From Cytophagaceae bacterium (lineage in GTDB: Bacteria; Bacteroidota; Bacteroidia; Cytophagales; Spirosomataceae): a stretch of DNA of 40,507 nucleotides. The notes below the pieces were generated by a model that was not told the origin of the DNA, did not search any database, and saw only the letters and a program-made list of their open reading frames with translations. Every line of letters starts with the position of its first letter. The stretch's first letter is position 1. The DNA is taken from the NCBI GenBank assembly GCA_947464595.1, contig CANHXO010000009.1, positions 1-40,507 of the forward strand, in the 5' to 3' direction. Made by a program: the position numbers and the translations under genes. Below are positions 7,442-16,770 of this stretch, piece by piece.

Positions 7442-9991
7442 ATGATACACGAAAATATTGGCACCACGGGTCACTTAATGGTCATTGCGTCATTTGTAAC
7501 GGCCGCATTAGCTACATTCTCCTATTTTAAGGCCACGCAAGCAAGTGATGAGCTCTTAGAAAATGATTGGAAAAAAACAGCAAGAATCTTATTTATCATT
7601 CACTTATTCTTAGTGATTGGGGTGGCTACAAGCCTTTTTGTGATCATATACAACCACTATTTTGAATACCACTATGCCTTCACGCATTCATCTTTAGCGC
7701 TTCCCAACATGTTTATGATCTCGTGCTATTGGGAAGGGCAAGAAGGATCTTTTTTACTTTGGATATTCTGGCAAGCAATTTTAGGCGTGATATTAATGAT
7801 CAAAAACCCTAAATGGGAGTCGCCTGTCATGACCGTTTTTGCCTTAGTGCAAACATTTTTAACCTCCATGATATTAGGTGTCATTATTCCATGGATCGAT
7901 TTGAAAATTGGTTCATCACCCTTTCTTTTGTTACGAGAGGCGCAGCCCGATTTACCCGTTTGGAGTTTACAACCGAATTTCATTCCAAAAGATGGCCGTG
8001 GCCTAAATCCATTGTTACAGAATTATTGGATGGTTATTCATCCGCCAACGCTCTTCCTAGGATTTGCCTTGACACTCGTACCTTTTGCCTATTTGATTGC
8101 AGGACTTTGGAAAAATAAATTAACCGAGTGGATCAAACCCGCATTGCCTTGGGCTGCTTTTTCAGCTGCCATTTTAGGTATTGGAATCACGATGGGGGCG
8201 TATTGGGCCTATGAAACTTTAAATTTTGGTGGATATTGGAATTGGGATCCAGTAGAAAATGCATCATTCGTTCCTTGGCTTGTATTAATTGGCGCTATTC
8301 ACACGATGATTGCTTATCGAAATTCAAGCGCTGCGCTCAAAACTTCCATCATTTTAGTCATATCGACTTTCATTTTGGTCCTTTATTCCACTTTTTTAAA
8401 TCGATCAGGGGTATTAGGAAATGCATCCGTTCACTCATTTACCGATTTAGGACTTTCGGGCCAACTCCTAATATACATGTTAACATTTTTAATAGGGGCC
8501 ATTTTTTTAGCGGCATATCGTTGGAAAAGTTTACCCAAGGATGAAAAGGAGATCGGCGTTTACCATAAAGAATTTTGGATTTTTGTGGGTGCTTCCGTTT
8601 TGACACTATCGGCATTCCAACTCATTTTTACGACTTCCATTCCCGTATATAATAAAATTGCGGAAGCCTTTGGCATGGTTTCAAATTTGGCTTTGCCTGC
8701 GGATCAAGTCGCGCATTATAGCAAAATTCAAATATGGATATTCATTGCTGTTGCTCTTTTAAGTGGTATTGGGCAATATGTTTGGTGGGGGAAACTAAAA
8801 GAATCTACATCATTTAAGCCCCTATATTCCTCACTATTGAGTTCTGTTTTATTAACGGTTTTAGTCATTAATTTCGAAAAGGTGTATGAAATTCCATACA
8901 TAGTTTTGCTTTGGAGCGGCCTTTTTTCTCTCGTTGCGAATGGACAAATATTGTGGTTTTTAGTGAAGCAAAAATTTTCCATTGCTGGTGGTGCCATTTC
9001 TCACGTAGGTCTAGCCATTATGCTAATCGGCGTTTTGTTTTCTTCTGGTTATTCTAAAGTTGTCTCACTGAATCGATCGGGCTTTGCCATCTCCAATAAA
9101 GTTGAGCAATTCACTAAGGATGACAATAAGGAAAACAAGGAAAACCTTCCCCTTTGGTTGGGTCAGGGAGCTCAGATGCAAGATTATTTGGTGACCTACA
9201 AGGGCCGGAAAATTGAATTAAGAGGGAAGCCTGGGTATTTTAATCGGAAAGACTTTGATATTATAGAAGGTGATTTTCACGCTGTTGCGTTAAAAAACAT
9301 TGAAAAAGAGGGTCAATCCATCGCCAAAAAAGGAGATACACTAACTGTGGAACCAGAAAATAACTATTACGAATTGGAATTTAAAAATGCAGAAGGCAAA
9401 AGTGTATCACTATTTCCTCGTTGGCAAATGAATCCAAAAATGGGAACCGCTATTTCACCCGACGTCAAGCATGCGTGGGATCATGATATTTATACCTATG
9501 TTTCCTTAGATCCACGCCTTGCTGCTGAAGCTGGATCCGAAAAGCAATGGAGTCAAACGGTCAATGCAACTGTGTCGATTGGAGATACGCTATTCTTAAA
9601 TGATTTTGTGGCAGTTTTGATGGATGTTACCAGAGTCACTGACGTGGAAAATGTTGTCTTGGGTCCAAATGATGCGGCCGTTCGTGCAAATTTTAGTGTC
9701 TTGGGCAAAAATTTTCAGCAGTTCCAATTATCCCCCACGTTTATTATAAAAGATCGAATGGTAGCTATGCCAGCGTTTGAGAGTGAGGAGACCGGGATTA
9801 AAATTAAGTTTACTGCCATCAACCCACAAACACAAGAATTTAGTTTTTCTTATAATACTACCCAACAAGATTTAATTATCATTAAAGCTTTAGAAAAGCC
9901 TTACATAAATTTGGTATGGATAGGGTCCATTTTGATCTTTATTGGCTTATTTGTCTCGACATTTAGAAGGACTGAAAAAATGATTGCCTAA
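7442..9991 (+). CDS. ccmF: Haem lyase CcmF/CcsA-family cytochrome c biogenesis protein
   Basis: 849-aa multi-TM protein; WVMIHPPTLFLGFAL, AYWAYETLNFGGYWNWDPVENASFVPWLVLIGAIHT, LNRSGVLGNASVHSFTD. Confidence 0.95.
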   Translation: MIHENIGTTGHLMVIASFVTAALATFSYFKATQASDELLENDWKKTARILFIIHLFLVIGVATSLFVIIYNHYFEYHYAFTHSSLALPNMFMISCYWEGQEGSFLLWIFWQAILGVILMIKNPKWESPVMTVFALVQTFLTSMILGVIIPWIDLKIGSSPFLLLREAQPDLPVWSLQPNFIPKDGRGLNPLLQNYWMVIHPPTLFLGFALTLVPFAYLIAGLWKNKLTEWIKPALPWAAFSAAILGIGITMGAYWAYETLNFGGYWNWDPVENASFVPWLVLIGAIHTMIAYRNSSAALKTSIILVISTFILVLYSTFLNRSGVLGNASVHSFTDLGLSGQLLIYMLTFLIGAIFLAAYRWKSLPKDEKEIGVYHKEFWIFVGASVLTLSAFQLIFTTSIPVYNKIAEAFGMVSNLALPADQVAHYSKIQIWIFIAVALLSGIGQYVWWGKLKESTSFKPLYSSLLSSVLLTVLVINFEKVYEIPYIVLLWSGLFSLVANGQILWFLVKQKFSIAGGAISHVGLAIMLIGVLFSSGYSKVVSLNRSGFAISNKVEQFTKDDNKENKENLPLWLGQGAQMQDYLVTYKGRKIELRGKPGYFNRKDFDIIEGDFHAVALKNIEKEGQSIAKKGDTLTVEPENNYYELEFKNAEGKSVSLFPRWQMNPKMGTAISPDVKHAWDHDIYTYVSLDPRLAAEAGSEKQWSQTVNATVSIGDTLFLNDFVAVLMDVTRVTDVENVVLGPNDAAVRANFSVLGKNFQQFQLSPTFIIKDRMVAMPAFESEETGIKIKFTAINPQTQEFSFSYNTTQQDLIIIKALEKPYINLVWIGSILIFIGLFVSTFRRTEKMIA

Positions 9992-9992
9992 C

Positions 9993-10217
9993 ATGGGAAA
10001 AAAAGAAATTTTAAGTTTAGCGGCAGGAATTGGGTTTTTTATTATTTGGATCATCGATTTAAATTCGCCAGTTCCCCAAAATATTCAAGGTCATTTTTGG
10101 TCCGAAATATTTTATCATTACGGCTGGCTCATGTATTGTGTCGCTTGTCTTTTTTACTTTCAGTATTCAAAAAATGAACGATTAAAAAAAGAAGATTCCC
10201 CAAAAACCAAAAAGTAA
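9993..10217 (+). CDS. Small hypothetical membrane protein at the end of the ccm cluster
   Basis: ORF 9984..10217; ATG at 9993 preferred over the TTG at 9984. MGKKEILSLAAGIGFFIIWIIDLNSPVPQNIQGHFWSEIFYHYGWLMYCVACLFYFQYSKNERLKKEDSPKTKK, two predicted TM segments. Confidence 0.7.
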   Translation: MGKKEILSLAAGIGFFIIWIIDLNSPVPQNIQGHFWSEIFYHYGWLMYCVACLFYFQYSKNERLKKEDSPKTKK

Positions 10218-10230
10218 TAACTTGAATTCA

Positions 10231-11523
10231 ATGGCCGACATACATACGCCGCAATACATAGGGATCATCTTAGCGATGCTTTTTTCAGCCTTTTTTTCTG
10301 GAGTTGAAATGGCATTTGTTTCGTCCAACAAACTTTATTTTGAACTTAAAGCCAAGCAAAATATCCTTAGCGCAAAGATCATTGCTCATTTCAACCAAAG
10401 TCCTTCCCAATTTATTGGGACCATGTTGATTGGAAATACGCTCTCATTGGTAGCTTATGGTATATTTATGGAAGAGTTCTTACACGAACTTATTTTAGCT
10501 AACTTTCCAGTCATTACAAGTCAGATTTTGGCCAGGCTTATCGCATCAATCGTGGCGACCGTGATCATTCTAACTACCTCTGAATTCACACCCAAGAGCA
10601 TTTTCTTGCTTAATCCAGATGCTATATTGGAATTTTTAGCCATTCCAATATGGATCATTAATACCCTAATGTTTCCATTAGTGTGGTTGACAGTAGGTTT
10701 GTCTAAGTGGTTTATCACGCGGGTTTTGCGTTTAAGCTATTCTGAAGAAAAACCAGCTTTTGGATTGACCGACTTGAACCATTATTTGCAAAATTTAAAT
10801 CGAAAGATCTCCACCGAAGAAGAAAATGAGGTAGATACCAAAATCTTTCATAATGCATTAGAATTTAAGCAAGTAAAGGTGCGGGATTGCATGATTCCCC
10901 GCACAGAAATTACGGCCATTGAAATAGAAGAAGGTATCGAGGGGCTTAAAAAAGTATTTATAGAAAGTGGCCATTCCAAGGTTTTGATCTATAAAGAAAC
11001 CTTAGAAGAGGTCGTTGGATACTGTCACTCATTAGCTTTGTTTAAAAAACCCAAGGATATTCAAAGTATTCTCACATCGATTCCCATTGTTCCCGAGGCC
11101 ATGCCGGCCAATGATTTAATGTTAAAATTTTCAAAAGAAAGAAAATCATTAGCGATAGTCGTCGATGAATTTGGCAGTACTTCAGGACTGGTCAGCATGG
11201 AAGATGTAATGGAGCAAATTTTTGGTGAAATTCAAGATGAGTTTGATGATACTGAAGATTGGGTGGAAAAGCGAATAGATGATCATACATTTCTTCTATC
11301 GGGGCGTCATGAAATTGATTATTTAAATGAAAAGTATAATTGGAATCTCCCAGAAGGTGATTATGAAACGTTGGGTGGTATGCTAATCCATCTCTACGAA
11401 GATATTCCTGCGGTGAATGAAGTGATAACTCTAGGCGCCTTTCAGTTTCAGATTATAACCATTACGGATGCCCGAATAGATACAGTTAAATTAATCATTT
11501 CAGGAAAGCCCATCGCAAAATAA
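10231..11523 (+). CDS. CNNM/CBS/CorC-HlyC domain protein (hemolysin-family, GldE-like)
   Basis: ORF 10222..11523, ATG at 10231 preferred. N-terminal CNNM TM domain AMLFSAFFSGVEMAFVSSNK; CBS pair VRDCMIPRTEITAIE and IVVDEFGSTSGLVSMEDVMEQIFGEIQDEFDD; C-terminal CorC_HlyC domain. Confidence 0.9.
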   Translation: MADIHTPQYIGIILAMLFSAFFSGVEMAFVSSNKLYFELKAKQNILSAKIIAHFNQSPSQFIGTMLIGNTLSLVAYGIFMEEFLHELILANFPVITSQILARLIASIVATVIILTTSEFTPKSIFLLNPDAILEFLAIPIWIINTLMFPLVWLTVGLSKWFITRVLRLSYSEEKPAFGLTDLNHYLQNLNRKISTEEENEVDTKIFHNALEFKQVKVRDCMIPRTEITAIEIEEGIEGLKKVFIESGHSKVLIYKETLEEVVGYCHSLALFKKPKDIQSILTSIPIVPEAMPANDLMLKFSKERKSLAIVVDEFGSTSGLVSMEDVMEQIFGEIQDEFDDTEDWVEKRIDDHTFLLSGRHEIDYLNEKYNWNLPEGDYETLGGMLIHLYEDIPAVNEVITLGAFQFQIITITDARIDTVKLIISGKPIAK

Positions 11524-11539
11524 TTAGTAGAATCTTGTG

Positions 11540-12673
11540 TTACACCGATAAAATTCGTTGGAGCGTCTGACACTTCATTTCCGTTTCTTCCCATTCTTTT
11601 TCTGGATCAGAGTCTTCTGTAATTCCACAACCAGCGTAATAGGTCGCTAAATACCCATTTGAATTCTTTGTTATTTTCAGCGTCCTTAAGTTGACAAATA
11701 AATAAATTTCATCCTGCACATTTACGGGACCTAAATACCCGCTATAAAACGCACGATCATGCGTCTCTGCCTGTTTAATCCAATCGATAGCCGCTTCCTT
11801 GGGAGTACCACAAACAGCTGAAGTTGGATGCAATAAAGACAACATAATTCCAGGGAGTTGGGGGAAATCCAATGCTTTTGTGTCCACTTGAAACGCAGTT
11901 TTTAAATGGAGTAGGTTACCGGCTTGAATCGTTTTAGGTCCATTTTCAGTATATTCACGTAACCTGATTTTCTTAAAACATTCTATAATATATCGACTGA
12001 CAAAGGCCTGCTCTTCGATTTCCTTTTGTGACCAACGAGCATCTTGAGATTTTGTAATTTGGCCCTCCTTCGTTTTAACGGATTGAGTACCCGCTAAAGA
12101 AATCGTAGTAAATATTCCTTCATTGTTTAAGGAGACCAAGACTTCAGGTGTAGCACATACCCAAGTTTGTTGGAGCGAGGGAACATAAAAAGCAGACACA
12201 AAAGCATGAGGATATACTTGACATAAAGATTCAAAAAAATGCACGATGGAATAATTTGAATCCAATGCCGCCTCATCGGTCCTCGAAAGTACCACTTTTT
12301 GAAAATTTCCTGCCTTAATTTCTTGGATGCTAGCATTGACCCAATAAAGAAAATCTTCTTTTTGGGGAGACCCAAGCTTTGAAGGAAAAGCCTCTTGAAC
12401 ACTTACATGTACCGTGGGTACTTCCGAAACAAACAAGTATTCAGCCTTGAAAAAATAGGGATTCCCTTCGAAAGGGGCAGCCATAAATCCAGGCTCAAAA
12501 GACTGTAAATCAAGGGAATCAATTTCGGTTCCACCGAATGTGTCAATTAAAAGAAATCGTTTGTCAGCGTTGGGTAAGCGCCACAATGCGATTGCCGAGT
12601 CTTGCTGCTGTGCTTGTTTCCACAACTGGCTCCACTGTTCTTCCTGGCTATATAAACGCGAATGCTTAGACAT
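11540..12673 (-). CDS. menF: Isochorismate synthase (chorismate-binding enzyme)
   Basis: ORF 11540..12715; ATG at 12673 (MSKHSRLYS) preferred. VVLSRTDEA, HPTSAVCGTPKEAAIDWI, ETHDRAFYSGYLGPV, YYAGCGITEDSDPEKEWEETEMKCQTL. Confidence 0.92.
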   Translation of the reverse strand: MSKHSRLYSQEEQWSQLWKQAQQQDSAIALWRLPNADKRFLLIDTFGGTEIDSLDLQSFEPGFMAAPFEGNPYFFKAEYLFVSEVPTVHVSVQEAFPSKLGSPQKEDFLYWVNASIQEIKAGNFQKVVLSRTDEAALDSNYSIVHFFESLCQVYPHAFVSAFYVPSLQQTWVCATPEVLVSLNNEGIFTTISLAGTQSVKTKEGQITKSQDARWSQKEIEEQAFVSRYIIECFKKIRLREYTENGPKTIQAGNLLHLKTAFQVDTKALDFPQLPGIMLSLLHPTSAVCGTPKEAAIDWIKQAETHDRAFYSGYLGPVNVQDEIYLFVNLRTLKITKNSNGYLATYYAGCGITEDSDPEKEWEETEMKCQTLQRILSV

Positions 12674-12675
12674 TT

Positions 12676-13095
12676 TTAATAGGATAAAATTGCGACCGTT
12701 AATCGGCTTACGCAAACCAGATTTCCTGATTCATCATGAATTTTGATGTCATACACATGAAGCGTTTTGCCAATTTTCAATGCGGTACAAGTACCTATGA
12801 CAAATCCCTCTTTGACTGATTTCATGTGATTGGCATTTATTTCAACCCCTACACCTCGTTGAGACGTAGGGTCTGCCACGGCTAGTGATGAAGCTATACT
12901 TCCCAAAGTTTCAGCTAAAACCACCGATGCTCCCCCGTGTAACAAGCCGTAAGGCTGTTTTGTTCGAGAATCTACTGGCATTTTTGCTTTAATAAAATCC
13001 GGCTGCAAATCGATAAACTCGATTCCTAAAACATCAATCATGTTTCCATGACCCCATGAATTAAGTGTGTCTAATGAGATGGATGTATTAAACAT
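12676..13095 (-). CDS. Hotdog-fold thioesterase (PaaI/MenI-like)
   Basis: MPVDSRTKQPYGLLHGGASVVLAETLGSIASSLA...GVGVEINANHMKSVKEGFVIGTCTALKIGKTLHVYDIKI; ends 2 nt before the menF start, same strand. Confidence 0.9.
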   Translation of the reverse strand: MFNTSISLDTLNSWGHGNMIDVLGIEFIDLQPDFIKAKMPVDSRTKQPYGLLHGGASVVLAETLGSIASSLAVADPTSQRGVGVEINANHMKSVKEGFVIGTCTALKIGKTLHVYDIKIHDESGNLVCVSRLTVAILSY

Positions 13096-13164
13096 AATAT
13101 TCGTATTTTTGCACGTAAAATTCGGAATAATTTAACGAATTAAACTCCTTTTGACCCAATTTAT

Positions 13165-13806
13165 ATGCATGCTATAAAAGACATCTACCTCATTCGACAT
13201 GGTGAAACAGATTACAACCGAATGGGTGTCGTTCAAGGAAGCGGAATCGATGCAGATCTAAACGAATTGGGGAATAGGCAAGCAAAGGCATTTTTTGAAC
13301 ATTACCAACATTTAGCCCTTGATAAAATTTACACTTCTGCTTTACGCAGAACGCATCAGTCAGTTAAAGGCTTCATCGATAAAGGACTGCCTTGGGAGCA
13401 ATACGAAGGGTTAAATGAAATTTCATGGGGCATTCGCGAAGGCAGGACTCCCTCCAATGAAGACGATGCCTATTATAGGAATCTAGTAAAAACTTGGAGG
13501 AAGGGAGATGTGCATATCCCATCAGAAGAGGGGGAAAGCCCGATCGATGTATTGGAAAGGCAAAAGCCTGTTATTGAGCTAATTTTAGCTCGAAAGGAAG
13601 AAAAATCCATCTTAATTGCTATGCATGGAAGAGCTATGCGGGTATTATTAACGCATCTTTTCAATCAACCTTTGCAAAATATGGACCATTTTGCGCATCA
13701 AAACTTGTGCTTATATCATTTGCAATATGATTACGAAAAAGGAATTTTTATCTCCTTAAAAGCAAATCATTCCGATCATTTACAGACATTACCGGATTCC
13801 ATATAA
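13165..13806 (+). CDS. Histidine phosphatase family protein
   Basis: YLIRHGETDYNRMGVVQGSGIDADLNELGNRQAKAF (RHG motif) and IAMHGRAMRVLL. Confidence 0.93.
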   Translation: MHAIKDIYLIRHGETDYNRMGVVQGSGIDADLNELGNRQAKAFFEHYQHLALDKIYTSALRRTHQSVKGFIDKGLPWEQYEGLNEISWGIREGRTPSNEDDAYYRNLVKTWRKGDVHIPSEEGESPIDVLERQKPVIELILARKEEKSILIAMHGRAMRVLLTHLFNQPLQNMDHFAHQNLCLYHLQYDYEKGIFISLKANHSDHLQTLPDSI

Positions 13807-13817
13807 GTTCCAACCGC

Positions 13818-14861
13818 ATGAACCGAAGCAATTTATATTGGAAATTTCAATGTTCTGGATGGTTCATTTGGGCGTTGAATGAAGCATTATTGTATACCAA
13901 TCAGTATGGGTGGAAATGGGAATGGATTTTTTCATCCTTGGTGAATATTTCATTGGCCATCTTGCTAACGCACGTCTATCGAAAAATTTCGCATACCTAT
14001 CGTTGGCAAGATTTTCCCTTATTTACCTTAATTCAGGTAAATTTGGCCGCATTAATTGTCATGTCTGCCTGTCTTGTAGCACTTAATGTCCCACTGGATT
14101 ATCTTTTTCTATCTGAAAATTATGCCGTTGAATTAAGCCCATTTATCATCTTACAGATTTTTTTAAATTTTGCCAAACCGATTGCCATCTGGCAACTGAT
14201 CTATTTCTTTTTTCAATATTCCAATAAAAAATTAGAAATGGAGAGAGAAAATGATCAATTAGAAAGGACTATTTTGGAAACTGAAAGTAAAGTTTTACGG
14301 GCACAAATGAATCCCCATTTCGTTTTCAATGCACTGAATAGCGTAAGAGCATTAATTACGGAGGACCCTCAAAAAGCAAAAAAAGGGATCAACCAATTAT
14401 CCAAATTACTTCGAAGCTCCTTGCTGACTGAACGCAAAAAAACAATCTCTCTTTCAGAGGAACTAGACACGGTCATTGATTATTTATCTTTGGAAAAAAT
14501 CAGGTATGAGGACCGTTTAACCTGGGAAATCACAACAGACAAAAATTGCCTTAAAGCGCAAATCCCACCAATGCTCTTGCAAACACTCATTGAAAATGCC
14601 ATTAAGCATGGGATTTCAAAAAAAATTACGGGTGGAACTATTGCCATAGACGCACAAAATAACCATGGATTTTTAACAATAAAAGTGATTAATCCTGGAC
14701 ATTTTAAGAGTCCGATCGTCACAAAAGATCCAGGAGTGGGACTCATTAATTCAAAGAATCGACTCCAAATTTTGTTTGGGGAAACCGCTCAAATTAGCCT
14801 TAAACCTTTGGACAAAAATCATGTAATTGCCGAAGTAAATTTACCTTACCTTGAATATTAA
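13818..14861 (+). CDS. LytS/YehU-type sensor histidine kinase
   Basis: N-terminal TM region, then MNPHFVFNALNSVRALI (His_kinase domain) and C-terminal ATPase LQTLIENAIKHGI...GVGLINSKNRLQILFG. Confidence 0.93.
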   Translation: MNRSNLYWKFQCSGWFIWALNEALLYTNQYGWKWEWIFSSLVNISLAILLTHVYRKISHTYRWQDFPLFTLIQVNLAALIVMSACLVALNVPLDYLFLSENYAVELSPFIILQIFLNFAKPIAIWQLIYFFFQYSNKKLEMERENDQLERTILETESKVLRAQMNPHFVFNALNSVRALITEDPQKAKKGINQLSKLLRSSLLTERKKTISLSEELDTVIDYLSLEKIRYEDRLTWEITTDKNCLKAQIPPMLLQTLIENAIKHGISKKITGGTIAIDAQNNHGFLTIKVINPGHFKSPIVTKDPGVGLINSKNRLQILFGETAQISLKPLDKNHVIAEVNLPYLEY

Positions 14862-14872
14862 ATCAGCCACAC

Positions 14873-15616
14873 ATGAAAGCAATCATTGTCGACGATGAAC
14901 GTCTAGCTCGAAACGAACTGAAAAGATTATTGGAAAATTTTCCAACCATCGAAATCATTGGGGAGGCCTCAAATACAGAGGAAGCAGGTCCTCTCGTGGA
15001 AGAATTAAAACCCGATGTACTTTTTTTAGATATTCAAATGCCTGGAAAAACGGGATTTGAGTGGCTTGAGGAATGGGAGGGATATTTACCTGAAATTATA
15101 TTTACAACGGCCTTTGATGAGTTTGCCCTCAAAGCATTTGAGGTAAATGCCTTGGATTATGTATTAAAACCCATTGAGCTAAGTAGACTCTCGGATAGCG
15201 TTCAAAAACTTGAGACTAAGTTCCAAGCTACCCAGCACAAAACGGCTATGCTAGGCCAAGATAGAGGCCAACATCTATTAGGTGCCAATGACCAAATATT
15301 TGTCAAAGACGGTGAAAAATGTTGGTTTGTTCGACTCGACCGAGTACGTCTTTGTGAATCCATGGGAAATTATGTTCGCTTATTTTTTGACGATCAAAAA
15401 CCTTTGGTTCTTAAATCATTAAATGCGTTGGAAGACCGACTTGATCCTAAAGTGTTTTTTAGGGCGAATCGAAAGCACATCATCAACTTAAATTACATCG
15501 AAAAAATTGAGCCCTGGTTTTCAGGTGGATTACAAGTTACGCTGACAGGCAAAGGGGAAAAAATAGAAATTTCTCGCCGACAATCCATCCGGTTTAAGGA
15601 GCTTTTGTCTCTTTAG
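14873..15616 (+). CDS. LytTR-domain response regulator
   Basis: Receiver MKAIIVDDERLARNELKRLL...PDVLFLDIQMPGKTGFEW...TTAFDEFALKAFEVNALDYVLKPI; C-terminal LytTR FFRANRKHIINLNYIEKIEPW. Confidence 0.95.
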   Translation: MKAIIVDDERLARNELKRLLENFPTIEIIGEASNTEEAGPLVEELKPDVLFLDIQMPGKTGFEWLEEWEGYLPEIIFTTAFDEFALKAFEVNALDYVLKPIELSRLSDSVQKLETKFQATQHKTAMLGQDRGQHLLGANDQIFVKDGEKCWFVRLDRVRLCESMGNYVRLFFDDQKPLVLKSLNALEDRLDPKVFFRANRKHIINLNYIEKIEPWFSGGLQVTLTGKGEKIEISRRQSIRFKELLSL

Positions 15617-16664
15617 CTCGCTTAGGGGCTTCTCCCAAGATAAATCCATAGGGTTGCAAGGAAGGCACATGATCAAAAATCACTTTGATGATTGCCGTAA
15701 AGGGCAAAGCTAAAATCAAACCAGGTATGCCCCAAAGCATTTCGCCCCCCAAAAGAGCGACCATAGCAACCATAGGATTAATGCTTACTTTAGATCCTAT
15801 CACTAGCGGGGTAATAAAATTTGCTTCAATAAATTGGACCGCCGCAATCCAAGCAATTACAGCCAAAGCATGTGAGGGACTTAAGGTAGCTAAGGATAAA
15901 ATGATAGGTAAACTTGCTCCAATCCATATTCCAATGTAAGGGATCAGAAGTAAAAGTCCGGTGATGATCCCAAAGAAAATGGGATAATCCACCCCAATCC
16001 ACCAAAAACCAATGCTATTTGCACAGGCTACAATAAACATAACAACTAATAAGCCTACGAGGTAACTCTGAACCACAGAACCTGTTTTGGCCATAATCCC
16101 TTTTAACGTACCCTCATCTGTGGTCGGGAAAACCTTAGATAAAAAAGAAGAGAAAAAACTCCGATAGAAAAGCATAAAAAACATGAAAATCGGAATTAAA
16201 ATCAGAATAGTAATGGAATGCATGATGGTCGAAAAAGTGGCCGTGATGATGGTTCCTGAGTTTTTCAATAATCCTATAGTCTGATTACTAAGTTCAAGCA
16301 TTTGCTTTTTCCTTGAAATATTTAAATTTCGAGATAAAAATGTTTGTAATCCAGAAATCCACTTTTCAGCTTTTTTTATGAATAAAGGCCATTCATTTGA
16401 AAATTCAATGATCTGAAAGGCCAACAAAGAGAATAAACCAATAATGATGGCGATGGAAAAAAGTAAACAAATGGTTATGGCAATGGATCTGGGTAAGCCT
16501 TTATTTTCGAGCCCTCGGCAAATTGGCAAAAGAACCATAGCTAAAATCAGCGCAAAGGCAATTAGAATCAACAAATCCTGTAAATAATATAAGCCCAGTA
16601 ACACCAAATAGATGGATATTAAAACAGAAGCCAGGCGTACAGAATAAGGTGAATCTTTAAACAT
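15594..16664 (-). CDS. AI-2E family transporter (PerM/YhhT-like)
   Basis: Multi-TM; LIPYIGIWIGASLPIILSL, FIEANFITPLVIGSKVSINPMVAMVALLGGEMLWGIPGLILALPFTAIIKVIFDHV. Confidence 0.92.
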   Translation of the reverse strand: MFKDSPYSVRLASVLISIYLVLLGLYYLQDLLILIAFALILAMVLLPICRGLENKGLPRSIAITICLLFSIAIIIGLFSLLAFQIIEFSNEWPLFIKKAEKWISGLQTFLSRNLNISRKKQMLELSNQTIGLLKNSGTIITATFSTIMHSITILILIPIFMFFMLFYRSFFSSFLSKVFPTTDEGTLKGIMAKTGSVVQSYLVGLLVVMFIVACANSIGFWWIGVDYPIFFGIITGLLLLIPYIGIWIGASLPIILSLATLSPSHALAVIAWIAAVQFIEANFITPLVIGSKVSINPMVAMVALLGGEMLWGIPGLILALPFTAIIKVIFDHVPSLQPYGFILGEAPKRAKETKAP

Positions 16665-16707
16665 AATATGTATATTTGATCTTATAAATGTCGATAAAAA
16701 TTAACAA

Positions 16708-16735
16708 TTTGGTAACATATAGCTGTCTATATTTG
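16708..16735 (+). promoter_or_regulatory. Candidate Bacteroidota sigma-A-type promoter: TTTG (16708-16711), 16-nt spacer, TATATTTG (16728-16735)
   Basis: Both motifs read directly; the spacer is slightly shorter than the usual range of about 17-23. Upstream of the response regulator at 16771. Confidence 0.5.
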
Positions 16736-16770
16736 TGTCATAATTTTATCAAAAGCTGTCACTTCTATCC

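Noticed and set aside
7813-8544. ORFs 7813..8118 and 8236..8544 on the + strand inside ccmF
   Set aside because: Out-of-frame shadows of a strong 849-aa CcmF; no domain signal and no plausible start context.
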